Below are positions 1 to 9,453 of a stretch of DNA of 64,000 nucleotides, in pieces. The notes under the pieces were generated by a model. The model had not been told where the DNA came from, made no database searches, and worked only from the letters and a program-made list of their open reading frames with translations. Both the position numbers and the translations under genes were made by a program. The stretch comes from Streptomyces canus (GTDB lineage: Bacteria; Actinomycetota; Actinomycetes; Streptomycetales; Streptomycetaceae), in assembly GCF_041435015.1 (NCBI RefSeq), contig NZ_CP107989.1:2418001-2482000 (forward strand), read 5' to 3'. Position 1 is the first letter of the stretch, and each line of letters opens with the position of its first letter.

Positions 1-929
1 TAAAGGGCGATGCAGTCGTCGGAGTTGCGCATGAACACGCCGTCGATGACGACGTTGCTGGAGCAGAACACGTCGATGCCGTCGCCCCAGCCCTTGGAGC
101 TGAAGGAGCCGAGCCCCTTGATGGTGACGCCGGTGGCCTCGCCCAGCTGGACGGCGTATCCGTTGGGGTTGAGCACGGTGACGGCGCCGATGGAGATGTT
201 CCGCGAACTCTCCACCAGGGCCCCGCCGCCCGCGGTCCCGGCGAGCACGCCACGGCCGGCGATCCCGGCGTGCTCCACGTTCCGGAAGATCACGGTCGCC
301 TTCAGGACGGCGCCGCCGTCGAGGTACACGGTCTTACCGGAGGGGACGAGCAGGGTGCCGTCGGCGGTGGTGTGGACGCCGGGGCCGTAGTAGAGGACGT
401 CCGGGTCGTCCTGCGCGGGCTTGTTCTTCTCGATCGCGCGGGCCAACAGGTGGAGACAGTCGAAGATGTCGTCGTTGATCTGGACGACGAGGTTGCGCGG
501 CTGGTCGAGCGTGAAGCGCAGGGTGTCACCGAGCACCTCGGGCGTGATGCCGTAGGAGTCCGGCCGCACCCGGACCTTGGTGGTGCCGCCCTTGAGGTAG
601 GTGATCTCGACCTCGACGGAGCCCTGGAAGTCGAAGTACGCCAGCGAGGAGTTGTAGGTCTTGCTCGACCCGGTGGTGGGGTTGATCTCGCCCAGCTGGG
701 GCCGCCAGATGTCGAGGGTCTGCCACTCGCCGTCGGGGGCGCTACGGACGCGCACCTTGAAGCTGGTGTTGGTCGGCATGGCGGACGGGCGGGGGTAGGT
801 GACCAGCTTCGGCGTGACGGCTGTGTCGTCGGCCCGGGCCGCCGTGGCCGTGAGGTTGGTGAGGCCGGCGGCGAGCACGGTGGCGCCGGCCGCCTGGAGA
901 GCCGTACGGCGGGACAACGGCGTGTTCAT
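1..929 (-). CDS. Secreted glycoside hydrolase, right-handed beta-helix (GH28-like), 3' end outside the window
   Basis: About 309 codons are present and the C-terminus is cut by the window edge. The N-terminus (MNTPLSRRTALQAAG, then an Ala-rich stretch) is a twin-arginine-type signal, so export is expected. Residues about 35-150 look like a beta-sandwich; from about 165 a beta-helix begins (LLVPSGKTVYLDGGAVLKA, then IAGRG). The visible end has GWGDGIDVFCSSNV followed by NSDDCIAL, resembling the paired-Asp active-site turns of GH28 polygalacturonases and related beta-helix enzymes such as GH49. It lies 34 bp after the permease gene of an ABC sugar operon on the same strand, which suggests that it releases the oligosaccharide that is imported. 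The exact family and substrate cannot be fixed without the C-terminal catalytic residues. Confidence 0.75.
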   Translation of the reverse strand, partial: MNTPLSRRTALQAAGATVLAAGLTNLTATAARADDTAVTPKLVTYPRPSAMPTNTSFKVRVRSAPDGEWQTLDIWRPQLGEINPTTGSSKTYNSSLAYFDFQGSVEVEITYLKGGTTKVRVRPDSYGITPEVLGDTLRFTLDQPRNLVVQINDDIFDCLHLLARAIEKNKPAQDDPDVLYYGPGVHTTADGTLLVPSGKTVYLDGGAVLKATVIFRNVEHAGIAGRGVLAGTAGGGALVESSRNISIGAVTVLNPNGYAVQLGEATGVTIKGLGSFSSKGWGDGIDVFCSSNVVIDGVFMRNSDDCIAL

Positions 930-963
930 TCGGAACTCCTTGCGAACAGGGTTACGGGGACGG

Positions 964-1821
964 CTACTTGAGGCCGGTCGTCGACATGCCGGCGACGAAA
1001 CCGCGCTGGGCGACGAGGAAGATCAGCAGGATCGGCACGACGTACATCACCGAGGCCGCGGCCTGGAGGTTGGTGACAGGGGTGCCGGCCGAGGTGACGT
1101 AGGTGGACATGACGGCGACCGCGAGGGTGGTGCGGTCCGTGGACAGCAGGAGCTGCGGGGCGATGTAGTCGCCCCAGGTCCAGGTGAAGGCGATCACGAA
1201 GCTCGCGGAGAGGACCGGCCAGGACTGCGGGAGGAAGATCCGCCAGAAGATGCCCGAGTAGCCGCAGCCGTCGACGATCGCGGCCTCCTCCAGTTCCCGG
1301 GGCAGCCCCGCGAAGAACTGCCGGAAGAGGAAGACCAGATAGGGGGCGGAGGACAGGCCCCACAGCACCCATGGCCAGTACGTGTCGACCATGCCGAGCT
1401 TGGCGAAGATCAGGTAGGTCGGCAGCAGGGTGATCATCTGGGGCAGCATCATCGAGCCGAGCAGGATGCCGAACAGGGTCTTCCTGCCCGGGGCTTCGAG
1501 GCGGGCGAAACCGAAGCCGACCCAGGCGGAGCTGAGCGTCACGAGGGTGGCGTAGATGAGCGCGATGATCAGGGAGTTGCGGGCGTAGCCGAGGAAGTCG
1601 ATGAGGTTGAAGGCGTCGGCGATGTTGTGCCACTGCACATGGTCGGGCAGCCAGTGCACCGGCGAGGCCGCCAGCTCGGCCGGGGTCTTGAGGCCGGAGA
1701 TGACCAGCCAGCCGAAGGGGCCGAGGAACAGGCCGGTGATCGCGACGAGGACCGTGTACAGGACGAGGCGGTTGACGCGCAGGCGCGGGCCGCGCCTCGG
1801 GGTGAGGCTGGTGGCGGTCAC
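964..1821 (-). CDS. Carbohydrate ABC transporter permease, MalG type
   Basis: A 285-residue inner-membrane subunit with about six membrane segments. The EAA loop that contacts the ATPase reads ELEEAAIVDGCGYSGIFWRI near residues 180-200. The start is GTG at 1821, giving a 4-base GTGA overlap with the stop of the preceding permease gene, so translation is coupled. It forms a heterodimer with the product of 1818-2810 and receives sugar from the lipoprotein encoded at 2807-4156. No ATPase gene lies nearby, as is common in Streptomyces, where one MsiK ATPase serves many sugar importers. The substrate is inferred only from the neighbouring beta-helix hydrolase. Confidence 0.9.
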   Translation of the reverse strand: MTATSLTPRRGPRLRVNRLVLYTVLVAITGLFLGPFGWLVISGLKTPAELAASPVHWLPDHVQWHNIADAFNLIDFLGYARNSLIIALIYATLVTLSSAWVGFGFARLEAPGRKTLFGILLGSMMLPQMITLLPTYLIFAKLGMVDTYWPWVLWGLSSAPYLVFLFRQFFAGLPRELEEAAIVDGCGYSGIFWRIFLPQSWPVLSASFVIAFTWTWGDYIAPQLLLSTDRTTLAVAVMSTYVTSAGTPVTNLQAAASVMYVVPILLIFLVAQRGFVAGMSTTGLK

Positions 1822-2810
1822 TTCTTCGCCTCCGGGTCGACGTTGTAGAACACCACGCCGGACGTGGCCTTGAAGATCAGTCCGGTCGCGACGAGGATCA
1901 GGACGAAGAGCACCCACAGCAGCGCGGAGGCGTAGCCGTAGCGGCCGAACGCGAAGTACTCCGCGAACACGTGCATCATGTAGAGGTAGGTGGACTGCGG
2001 GAGCGCGGTGATGCCGGCCGGGGTCGGGTCGGGGGCCAGCAGCAACGGCATGATGGTCTGCACCGAGGCGATGACCCCGGTCACGGTCTGGAAGAGCAGT
2101 ACCGGCGACAGCAGCGGCACCGTGATGCTGCGGAAGCTCCGCCAGGCGCTCGCGCCGTCGATACGGGCCGCTTCGAGGAACTCGCGCGGGATGTCCTGGA
2201 GCCCGGCCAGCGAGATGATCATGATGTTCCCGGCGGTCCAGAGCACCGTCATGATCAGTACGTAGCGGGCGTAGGGGTCGGCGAGCCAGCCGAGGGCGTC
2301 GATGCCGAAGAGGTTCAACACCCCGTTCGCGGCACCGGAGTTCTGGTCGAAGAGCTGCTTGAACGCGATCCCCGCGCCCACCGGGGGCACCACCGCCGGC
2401 AGATAGAGCAGGGTGCGGAACAGCCCACGCGCCTTGAGCGGCCGGTTCACCAGTACGGCGAGCCCGAGTCCGGCGATGATCGACAGGGGCACCGAGGTGA
2501 TCGCGAACAGGCCCGTGCGGCCCAGCGACTTCCAGGTCTGCGCGTCGGAGAACAGCTCGCGGTAGTTGCCGAATCCCACGTAGTGCCAGCGGGGCGAGAT
2601 GCCGTCGAAGGTGGTGAAGCTCAGCCACAGCGCGTACGCCATCGGGGCGATGGTCAGCAGCGCGAAGCCGATGATCCAGGGCGAGGCGAACATGTAGAAC
2701 GCCCGGTGCCTGCGGGTGGCGATGGAGGTGCGCGGCCGGGAGGCGGCCGACCCCGCCGCCGGGGCGGAACCGCGCCGGTCCACGACCGACGGAATCTGAT
2801 CGACCGTCAT
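1818..2810 (-). CDS. Carbohydrate ABC transporter permease, MalF type
   Basis: A 330-residue permease. After a cytoplasmic N-terminus of about 38 residues, the first membrane segment is FYMFASPWIIGFALLTIAPM. The EAA motif reads PREFLEAARIDGASAWRSF near residue 220. Its ATG overlaps the last bases of the binding-protein gene (stop at 2807-2809), and its own stop overlaps the next permease. The three transporter genes are therefore one translationally coupled operon on the minus strand, with the hydrolase at 1-929 as a probable fourth member. Confidence 0.9.
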   Translation of the reverse strand: MTVDQIPSVVDRRGSAPAAGSAASRPRTSIATRRHRAFYMFASPWIIGFALLTIAPMAYALWLSFTTFDGISPRWHYVGFGNYRELFSDAQTWKSLGRTGLFAITSVPLSIIAGLGLAVLVNRPLKARGLFRTLLYLPAVVPPVGAGIAFKQLFDQNSGAANGVLNLFGIDALGWLADPYARYVLIMTVLWTAGNIMIISLAGLQDIPREFLEAARIDGASAWRSFRSITVPLLSPVLLFQTVTGVIASVQTIMPLLLAPDPTPAGITALPQSTYLYMMHVFAEYFAFGRYGYASALLWVLFVLILVATGLIFKATSGVVFYNVDPEAKK

Positions 2811-4156
2811 CCCACCTGCTCCTTACCACGCTTGAGCTGATCGTTCATGGCCGAGTTCAGACGCCCGGCGAGGGCGTCGACGGAGAGGTGGCCGTTCATG
2901 GCGGCCGGGGCGATCTGGTTGAAGAGGGCGAGGAGCGAGTCCGCGGTGGCGTACGGCGTGAAGGCGATCACCGAGTAGTGCTTCAGCTCGGCCTCCTGCA
3001 CCGTCAACACCCGTTTCTGGTAGTCCTCCTGGGCCGGCATCAGCGGGCGCAGCGACTTCAGGGTCGGGATGCCCCAGCCGCCGGAGGCGCGCGCCTTGGC
3101 CGGCGCCTCGCCGAAGAACCACTCGAAGACCCGCCAGGCGGCGTCCTTGTGGTGCGATGTGCTCGGGATCCAGAAGCCGGTGCCGGCCTGGCAGGGACTG
3201 ACCCGTCGGCCGCCCTCGAAGTACGGAGCGGGAGCGAGCCGGGAGAGCGGCGCGAGCTTCTTGTCCGCGTTGATCAGGCCGCCGAGCCAGTAGCCCGAGT
3301 TCGACATGGCCAGCCGGTTCGCCTGGAACGTGGGCCCGTCCCAGGTGTTGGGGTCGGGCTGGATGATACTGGGCCCGACCTTCGTCCGGCAGTAGTCGAT
3401 GTACCAGCCGAGCGCCTTACGGGCCTCCGGGGTGGTGAAGTCGACGCGCGCGTAGTCGTCGGTGAAGAGGTTCCCGCCGGCGGCCACGGTGAGGCTCGCC
3501 AGGAGGCTGGGGGTGAGCACGCCGTTGTAGCTGCCGCCGAACACGGTGGTCTGGCCGTTCTTGCGGCGGGTGAGCCGTTCGGCCTTGTCCAGCCACTCCT
3601 CGTAGGTGACCGGGTCCAGCTCGGGCGGGTAGTCGACGTCCGCCTGGTCGAACAGCGCGGTGTTGTACCAGAACATCGAGTCCTGGGAGAAGTCCTTCGC
3701 CATGCCGTAGCGCGGGCCCTTGCCCTGGGTACGGCCGTCGTAGCGCCACAGGTCGTTGACCGGGTCCAGGTCGGCCGGACCGAGGACGCTGCTCTTGGCG
3801 AAGTACGGGTCGAGATCCTCCATCACGCCCCGGGCCGCGTAGTACGGGGCGTCCACGGCGCCGACACCGCGCACCAGGTCGGGCGGATTGCCGTTGGTCA
3901 TCATCGCGATCAGCTTGCTGGTGCTGTACAGCACCGTGTTGATCTTGACGCCGATGTCCTTCTGGGCCTGCTTGATCAGCTCCGGCGAGAAGTCGTCGGC
4001 CTTGGCCATGACCGTGACGGTCTCGCCGGAGCCGCCGACCGCGCTCGACACCCGCATCGCACAGCCGCTGAGTGCCGCCGCCCCCGCCACGGCACCGCCG
4101 GCGGAAAGGGAGAGAAAACGGCGGCGGCTCACGGCGGCACCGGCATGTGGGCGCAC
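2807..4156 (-). CDS. Sugar-binding lipoprotein of an ABC transporter (extracellular solute-binding family 1)
   Basis: A 449-residue protein starting at GTG 4156, chosen because AGGAGG lies 9 bases upstream; an in-frame ATG at 4186 is a longer alternative. The N-terminus has SRRRFLSLSAGG, a twin-arginine motif, and then a lipobox ending LSGC, so the mature protein is probably a lipoprotein exported by Tat. The body has the usual family-1 features: a Trp-rich C-terminal half and a FWIPSTSHHKDAAWRVFEWF stretch. It is the first gene of the minus-strand operon and faces the hydroxyacid dehydrogenase gene across a 282-bp gap that carries several palindromes. Confidence 0.9.
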   Translation of the reverse strand: MRPHAGAAVSRRRFLSLSAGGAVAGAAALSGCAMRVSSAVGGSGETVTVMAKADDFSPELIKQAQKDIGVKINTVLYSTSKLIAMMTNGNPPDLVRGVGAVDAPYYAARGVMEDLDPYFAKSSVLGPADLDPVNDLWRYDGRTQGKGPRYGMAKDFSQDSMFWYNTALFDQADVDYPPELDPVTYEEWLDKAERLTRRKNGQTTVFGGSYNGVLTPSLLASLTVAAGGNLFTDDYARVDFTTPEARKALGWYIDYCRTKVGPSIIQPDPNTWDGPTFQANRLAMSNSGYWLGGLINADKKLAPLSRLAPAPYFEGGRRVSPCQAGTGFWIPSTSHHKDAAWRVFEWFFGEAPAKARASGGWGIPTLKSLRPLMPAQEDYQKRVLTVQEAELKHYSVIAFTPYATADSLLALFNQIAPAAMNGHLSVDALAGRLNSAMNDQLKRGKEQVG

Positions 4157-4207
4157 GGCGCACCACCTCCTGATCTGTCCGTTCATGGGACGCGGTGGGC
4201 CGGTAGA

Positions 4208-4416
4208 CAACCGGTTGCCGCGTTGGGGCAGAGCTTCGGCCCTGGCTGGAAACGGCGTCAAGAGGCTTGACGAACTTTCGAAAAGACTGTGTAACCTCGC
4301 CGACATGGCCATGGGCGGGAAACCGGTTGTCATCCAGGCCTCTTCAGCGATTGACCACCCCTGGAGGCCAGACCTACGGTAGATCTGCCGTAGAAGACGT
4401 TTTCAGAAACTGTTTC
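4208..4416. promoter_or_regulatory. Divergent control region with several LacI-type palindromes
   Basis: The gap between the binding-protein gene (minus) and the hydroxyacid dehydrogenase gene (plus) holds four perfect palindromes: CAACCGGTTG at 4208-4217, TTTCGAAA at 4276-4283, AACCGGTT at 4321-4328 and GAAACTGTTTC at 4406-4416. LacI-family operators are typically palindromes with a central CG, and two LacI genes lie close by, at 5742 and 12724. AACCGGTT recurs at 7071-7078 and TTTCGAAA at 12578-12585, so the same regulators may bind several promoters in the region. Binding itself is inferred. Confidence 0.5.
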
Positions 4417-4438
4417 CACTCAGTGCGTCAGGAGTGAC

Positions 4439-5452
4439 ATGCCCAGCCCGCAGCCACCCAGGGCCGTGTTCGCGATGGATCCCGTGCACCTCCCTCTGCT
4501 CTTCCCCCCACCCCTGATGACCCGGCTGAGCGAGGCCGCCGGCCTCGACCCCGCGCTCGTCGTCCAGGACTTCACCGACCCCGTCGCGGCGGACGCCCTG
4601 GCCCGGGCCGACGTGCTGATCACCGGCTGGGGCTGCCCCCGCCTCGACGCCGGCGTCCTCACCGCCGCGCCCCGGCTGCGGACCGTCCTGCACGCCGCGG
4701 GATCCGTACGCTCCCTCGTCGGCGACGCCGTGTGGGAACGCGGGATCACCGTCTCCAGCGCCGTCACCGGCAACGCGCTGCCGGTCGCGGAGTACACGCT
4801 CGCGATGATCCTGCTGTGCGGGAAGGAGGCCTTCGAACACCGCGAGCGGTTCCGGACCACCCATGCGTATCCGCCGCCCGCCGAGACCGCGGCCATGGGG
4901 AACGTGGGGCGGCGGGTGGGGGTCATCGGGGCGTCCCGGGTGGGGCGGCGGTTGCTGGAGCTGCTGCGGCCGTTCGACTTCACGGTCCTGTTGCACGACC
5001 CGTACGTGAGTCCCGCGGAGGCCGCCGCGCTGGGGGCCGAACTCCTTTCGCTGGACGACCTGTTGCGGCACAGCGACATCGTTTCGCTGCATGCGCCCGA
5101 CATTCCGGACACCTATCGGATGCTCGACAGGGCCCGACTCGGGTTGATCCGGGACGGGGGCGTGCTCATCAACACCTCCCGGGGAGCGCTGGTCGATCCC
5201 GACGCGCTGACCGACGAGGTGGTCTCCGGACGGCTGCGTGCGGTGCTCGACGTCACCGAGCCCGAGCCGCTGCCCGCGGGGTCGCCGCTGTACCGGCTGC
5301 CCAACGTGTTCCTCACCCCGCACATCGCCGGGTCGCTCGGGAACGAACTGGAACGGCTCGGGCGGATCGTGGTGGAGGAGCTGGAACGGGTGGTGACGGG
5401 GGTGGGGTTGGAGCATGAGGTGCGATATGCGGATATGGCTCGGGTGGCTTGA
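4439..5452 (+). CDS. D-isomer-specific 2-hydroxyacid dehydrogenase
   Basis: A 337-residue NAD(P)-dependent oxidoreductase of the D-2-hydroxyacid dehydrogenase family. The family triad is present: Arg in LINTSRGALVD, Glu in LDVTEPEPLP and His in FLTPHIAGS. The dinucleotide fold begins at VGVIGASRVGRRLLELL, where the usual GxGxxG reads GASRVG. ATG 4439 has GGAG 4 bases upstream. It is divergent from the sugar-transport operon and followed by a LacI gene, so a role in catabolism of the imported sugar acid or aldose is plausible. The substrate cannot be read from the sequence. Confidence 0.88.
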   Translation: MPSPQPPRAVFAMDPVHLPLLFPPPLMTRLSEAAGLDPALVVQDFTDPVAADALARADVLITGWGCPRLDAGVLTAAPRLRTVLHAAGSVRSLVGDAVWERGITVSSAVTGNALPVAEYTLAMILLCGKEAFEHRERFRTTHAYPPPAETAAMGNVGRRVGVIGASRVGRRLLELLRPFDFTVLLHDPYVSPAEAAALGAELLSLDDLLRHSDIVSLHAPDIPDTYRMLDRARLGLIRDGGVLINTSRGALVDPDALTDEVVSGRLRAVLDVTEPEPLPAGSPLYRLPNVFLTPHIAGSLGNELERLGRIVVEELERVVTGVGLEHEVRYADMARVA

Positions 5453-5473
5453 GGCGGGCGGGGGTCGCTGCGG

Positions 5474-5549
5474 TCACGCCTGCCGTATTACCTGCTCCCG
5501 GGTCACTTCAGTCACCCCGGCTGTATCACCTGCTCCCGGGTCACTGCGC
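5474..5549. repeat. Two-copy 38-bp imperfect tandem repeat
   Basis: Copies at 5474-5511 and 5512-5549 share a core of 17 identical bases (CCTGCTCCCGGGTCACT at 5491-5507 and 5529-5545). Over 23 bases they differ at a single position. The repeat lies in the 289-bp gap between the dehydrogenase and LacI genes. It has no coding potential and no obvious hairpin beyond the CCCGGG core. Confidence 0.7.
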
Positions 5550-5741
5550 TTGCCCGCACCACATTGGTTCGGTCGCCTCCGGGGGCGCCTCAGTCGGTGT
5601 CCGGGGTGCAGTGGAGCCTGGTGGGCACTTGCCGCCGGTCGGTACCTACGCCGTCGGAATCGTGCTGGAGTAACAATGGGATACGGTTTCCGGACCCTGG
5701 GTCCTGTGTGGCCGGGCCACTACCGTTAAGGAGCCGCAAGG

Positions 5742-6830
5742 GTGAGTCAGCGCAAGGCGTCCGGGGACGTCGGACGGGCCACCATCCGGGACGTGGCCGA
5801 GCGGGCCGGGGTGTCCGTGGCCAGTGTGTCGCGCGTGCTGTCCGGGAACTATCCGGTCTCCGAGGACCTGCGCCGCAAGGTGATGAAGGTCGTGCGCGAC
5901 CTGGACTACGTCACCAACGCGCACGCCCGGTCGCTCGCCGGGGGCGGCACACCCACCGTCGCGATCCTCATCAACAACATCACCGGTGCCGCGTTCGCCC
6001 ACGTCGCCAAGGGGGTTGAAGGCGCCGCGACACTGCGCGGCTGGCTCTCCCTCGTGGGGACCACCGGGGACGATCCCGAGCGCGAGCTCGCCCTCGTCAA
6101 CCTCATGCGCCAGCAAGGAGTCGCGGCCGTGGTGCTGCTCGGCGGCGCCTACGACTACGACGAGTACCAGCTGCGCATGGCCCGGTTCGCCCGTTCCCTG
6201 GACGCCGCCGGGTCACATCTCGTGCTGGTGGGACGGCCCCCGCTGGAAGGTGCCGTGCCGGCCACCACCGTCGACTACGACAACGAGGGCGGCGCCTACG
6301 CCATGGCCAGCCATCTGTTGTCGGCCGGGCACCGCAAGGTGCTCGTGCTGCCGGGGCATGCCGAACTCACCACCGCCCAGGGGCGGCTGAACGGGGCCCG
6401 GCGCGCCTTCGAGGCGTACGGCGTGCCGTTCGAGGCCACGATGGTGCGGCACGGCCCCTACGACTACGAGCACGGGTACGCGGCCGTCGAAGAATGCCTG
6501 CGCGACGGACTCGACTTCACCGCCGTCCTCGCCGGGACCGATGTCGTCGCCGCCGGTGCCATGCAGGCCCTGCGCGCGGCCGGGCTGCGGGTGCCGGAGG
6601 ACGTGTCGATCGTCGGGTACGACGACATCCCGCTCGCCTCCCAGCTCACCCCGCAGCTCACCACCGTCCACGTGCCCTACGAGGAGATGGGACGGGTCGC
6701 CCTGCGGGCCGTCGCCGATCGGCGTGAGGGCGGCGGGGCGCGGCGCAAGGGAGCCGACGGGGACCATCTGGTGCTGGGCACCCATGTCGTCGTACGGCAC
6801 TCCGTACGCCCGCCCGCACAGCCCCGCTAG
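5742..6830 (+). CDS. LacI-family transcriptional repressor
   Basis: A 362-residue regulator. The N-terminal helix-turn-helix and hinge (ATIRDVAERAGVSVASVSRVL, about residues 13-35) are followed by the periplasmic-binding-like effector domain ending at VSIVGYDDIPLASQLTPQLT, a family hallmark. The GTG start at 5742 has AAGGAG 8 bases upstream. It stands between the two sugar operons. The motif CGGTTTCC just upstream of it (5684-5691) recurs upstream of the next operon (6859-6866), and the related TGTTTCC occurs near 4411 and 12664. It probably controls one or both operons. The inducer is unknown. Confidence 0.92.
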   Translation: MSQRKASGDVGRATIRDVAERAGVSVASVSRVLSGNYPVSEDLRRKVMKVVRDLDYVTNAHARSLAGGGTPTVAILINNITGAAFAHVAKGVEGAATLRGWLSLVGTTGDDPERELALVNLMRQQGVAAVVLLGGAYDYDEYQLRMARFARSLDAAGSHLVLVGRPPLEGAVPATTVDYDNEGGAYAMASHLLSAGHRKVLVLPGHAELTTAQGRLNGARRAFEAYGVPFEATMVRHGPYDYEHGYAAVEECLRDGLDFTAVLAGTDVVAAGAMQALRAAGLRVPEDVSIVGYDDIPLASQLTPQLTTVHVPYEEMGRVALRAVADRREGGGARRKGADGDHLVLGTHVVVRHSVRPPAQPR

Positions 6831-7214
6831 CCACGGAAGAAAGAGATCGTTTCGTAAACGGTTTCCACAGATCATCAGGGTGGGACAGAGCCGACCCGGC
6901 GGACCGCCGGGTCTTGCGTTCATCGTGTCCTCAGGTCTCTGAACTGGCAGTACGCCAGGTTTCTTGCCGTCGCGCGACCCGCGCACAGGCCTAACCCCAC
7001 GGACAAACCGGCGTAACAAATTGCCGTCTACCTCTTGCTAACCACGGGACCGTCGGCCTACCGTCCCAGCAACCGGTTACTACAGCTTCTGCTGGGCCGA
7101 CCCCCCGCAACCGCGAGCCGATGGAACTTCCGGCCGCCGTTTCCGGCCGACACCGAGCCGCCGATCCCCTCTCTCCTCTCCGAGACGCCCTACTTTCCGA
7201 AGGAACACGGTCAG
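6831..7214. promoter_or_regulatory. 384-bp control region upstream of the second sugar operon
   Basis: No gene is seen here. At 6848-6860 there is a perfect inverted repeat, CGTTT-CGT-AAACG, running into AAACGGTTTCC, a LacI-type site. AACCGGTT recurs at 7071-7078. The binding-protein gene begins at 7215 with GAAGGA about 10 bases upstream. The region between, including a CG-rich stretch near 6890-6915, shows nothing further that I can support. Confidence 0.5.
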
Positions 7215-8549
7215 ATGAACTTCAGCAGCCCCCGGAGAAGGTTCGCCCGCGTCGCCGTTGCGGGACTCGCGTTGTCAGGTCTGCTCACCGCGTGCGGCGG
7301 GTCGGACGATTCCGGCGACTCGCAGTCGTCGGGGCCCGTCACCCTCCCCTTCTGGGGCTGGGCCAACGGCCAGGACGCGGTCGTCAAGGCGTTCAACGCC
7401 TCGCACAAGAACATCCAGCTGAAGTACACGAAGGTCACCGACCAGCTGACCATGCAGAAGCAGCTGACCAACGCGGTCAAGGCGGGCAACGCGCCCTGTC
7501 TGGTCCAGAACACCGCCGAATACGTCACCAGTTGGGTCGCGCAGGGCGCGCTCGCCGACATCACCCAGTACGTCGAGGGCGAGAAGAGCAAGTTCAACAC
7601 CGGGTCGTGGGCGAGTGCGCAGGTGCAGGGCAAGTCGTACGGCGTGCCGACGAGTTCGTCGCCGAACTTCACCATCTACCGCACTGACATCCTCAAGAAG
7701 TACGGCATCAAGGCCCCGACGACCTGGGACGAGTTCATCGCCGCGGGCAAGGAGCTGAAGAAGCACGGCATCAAGATCACCAACTATGCGGGCGAGGACC
7801 CGAGCACGCTCGAGGTGCTGGCCATGCAGGCCGGGGCGCACTGGTACTCCATCGACGGCAACTCCTGGAAGGTGGACTTCCAGGACGCGGGCACGCTGAA
7901 GGCCGCCAAGGTGATCCAGGAGATCATCGACAACGACCTCAACTCCAAGCTGTCGTTCGCCGACTACGCGGCCGTGCAGCGCAACTACGACAACGGCGGG
8001 ACCGCCACCCGGCAGATCTCGACGTGGCAGATGGCCGGCATGGTGCAGAACTTCACCAAGTCCTTCGGGGACTGGGGGCTGTCGCCCTGGCCGACGTTCA
8101 CCGGTGAGGCCGCCAAGACCCCGGCGGGCACCAACCTGACCGGCAGTGTGACGCTGGTGACCAAGGGGTGCAAGAACCAGGAGCAGGCCGCCGAGGCAGC
8201 GCTGTGGATGTCCACGAACACCGGTGCGGTCAAGACGATGGCGAACCCGGAGACGGGCAACGGCGTGATGCCGGCGCTGGCCGACAGTGACGCGTATGTG
8301 CCCGAGGCGGTCTCCCAGAAACTGCTCGGCTCCAACTACCAGCCGGCGCAGCAGATCGTGAAGGACAGTCTGAAGACCGTCACCACCGACTGGACCTTCG
8401 GGCCGAACTGGACCGCGATGTTCACCGAGATGCAGGCCGGCTGGGCCAAGGTGGTCAGCAAGGAGCAGACGGTGACCCAGCTCCTGGCCCATATGCAGGA
8501 GTGGACGGTCAACGACCTGAAGTCCCGCGGCATCAGCGTCAAGGGCTAG
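7215..8549 (+). CDS. Sugar-binding lipoprotein of an ABC transporter (family 1)
   Basis: A 444-residue lipoprotein. ATG 7215 gives SPRRRFARVAVAG followed by the lipobox LLTAC, and GAAGGA lies 10 bases upstream. The longer in-frame reading from 7035 has no ribosome site and would bury the signal peptide. It is the first gene of a coupled operon with two permeases and a GH43 enzyme, which suggests uptake of xylo- or arabino-oligosaccharides. The substrate is inferred from that enzyme. Confidence 0.92.
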   Translation: MNFSSPRRRFARVAVAGLALSGLLTACGGSDDSGDSQSSGPVTLPFWGWANGQDAVVKAFNASHKNIQLKYTKVTDQLTMQKQLTNAVKAGNAPCLVQNTAEYVTSWVAQGALADITQYVEGEKSKFNTGSWASAQVQGKSYGVPTSSSPNFTIYRTDILKKYGIKAPTTWDEFIAAGKELKKHGIKITNYAGEDPSTLEVLAMQAGAHWYSIDGNSWKVDFQDAGTLKAAKVIQEIIDNDLNSKLSFADYAAVQRNYDNGGTATRQISTWQMAGMVQNFTKSFGDWGLSPWPTFTGEAAKTPAGTNLTGSVTLVTKGCKNQEQAAEAALWMSTNTGAVKTMANPETGNGVMPALADSDAYVPEAVSQKLLGSNYQPAQQIVKDSLKTVTTDWTFGPNWTAMFTEMQAGWAKVVSKEQTVTQLLAHMQEWTVNDLKSRGISVKG

Positions 8550-8568
8550 AGGCTGAGGGCTGCTACTG

Positions 8569-9453
8569 ATGATTCGCTCTCTGCGCTGGAAGGGTGCCGC
8601 CTTCACGGTGCCCTTCCAGCTCGGCTTCGTCTTCCTGTACCTGCTGCCGATCGGGTACGCCGTCTACCAGTCGCTGTACCGGTCGCAGTCCTCCGGGCTG
8701 GGGCTCGGTGGCACGACCGACGAGTTCTCCGGTCTGGACAACTACCAACAGGGGCTGACCGACTCGGCGTTCATGGGATCCGTGCTGCGGGTGGTGCTGT
8801 TCGCCTGCGTGCAGATCCCGATCATGCTGCTGGTCAGTCTCGTCCTCGCCCTGTTCCTGGACGCGCTGAGCTCCCGGATGGCCGGCCGGTTCCGGATTCT
8901 GCTGCTGGTGCCGTACATGATCCCCGGTGTGGTCGCCGCGATCGTGTGGCTGAACCTCTACAGCCCGGACGTGGGCCCGCTCACCCCGCTCGGCGAGATC
9001 TTCGGGTTCTCCTGGAACTTCTTCGCGCCCTCGATGGTGTGGCCGTCCATCGGCAACCTGCTGACCTGGCACGGCATCGGCTACAACATGGTCATCATCT
9101 ACTCGGCGCTCCAGGGCGTGCCCCGCGACCTGTTCGAGGCGGCGCGGCTGGACGGGGCCTCCGAGCTGCGGATCGCCCGCAGCATCAAGATCCCGTTCGT
9201 GCGGGGGGCGTTGGTGCTGACGGGGATGCTCTCCATCATCCAGATGCTCCAGATCTTCAACGAGCCCGCGCTCTTCCGGAACGTCACCCCGCAGACGGTC
9301 AGCGACTCATTCACCCCGATCATGATCATCTACAACCAGGCGTTCAACGCCGGCAACTACCACTACGCGGCGGCCCTTTCGGTGCTGCTCGCCCTGATCC
9401 TCGGCGTCGCCTCCTTCCTGTTCTACCGGTTCACCTCGAAGGAGACCGACTGA
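8569..9453 (+). CDS. Carbohydrate ABC transporter permease, MalF type
   Basis: A 294-residue permease with about six membrane segments; the first is around residues 10-30 (PFQLGFVFLYLLPIGYAVYQ). The EAA loop reads PRDLFEAARLDGASELRIAR near residues 185-205. It begins 19 bp after the binding-protein gene, and its TGA overlaps the ATG of the next permease (TGATG). No ATPase gene is present in the operon. Confidence 0.92.
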   Translation: MIRSLRWKGAAFTVPFQLGFVFLYLLPIGYAVYQSLYRSQSSGLGLGGTTDEFSGLDNYQQGLTDSAFMGSVLRVVLFACVQIPIMLLVSLVLALFLDALSSRMAGRFRILLLVPYMIPGVVAAIVWLNLYSPDVGPLTPLGEIFGFSWNFFAPSMVWPSIGNLLTWHGIGYNMVIIYSALQGVPRDLFEAARLDGASELRIARSIKIPFVRGALVLTGMLSIIQMLQIFNEPALFRNVTPQTVSDSFTPIMIIYNQAFNAGNYHYAAALSVLLALILGVASFLFYRFTSKETD

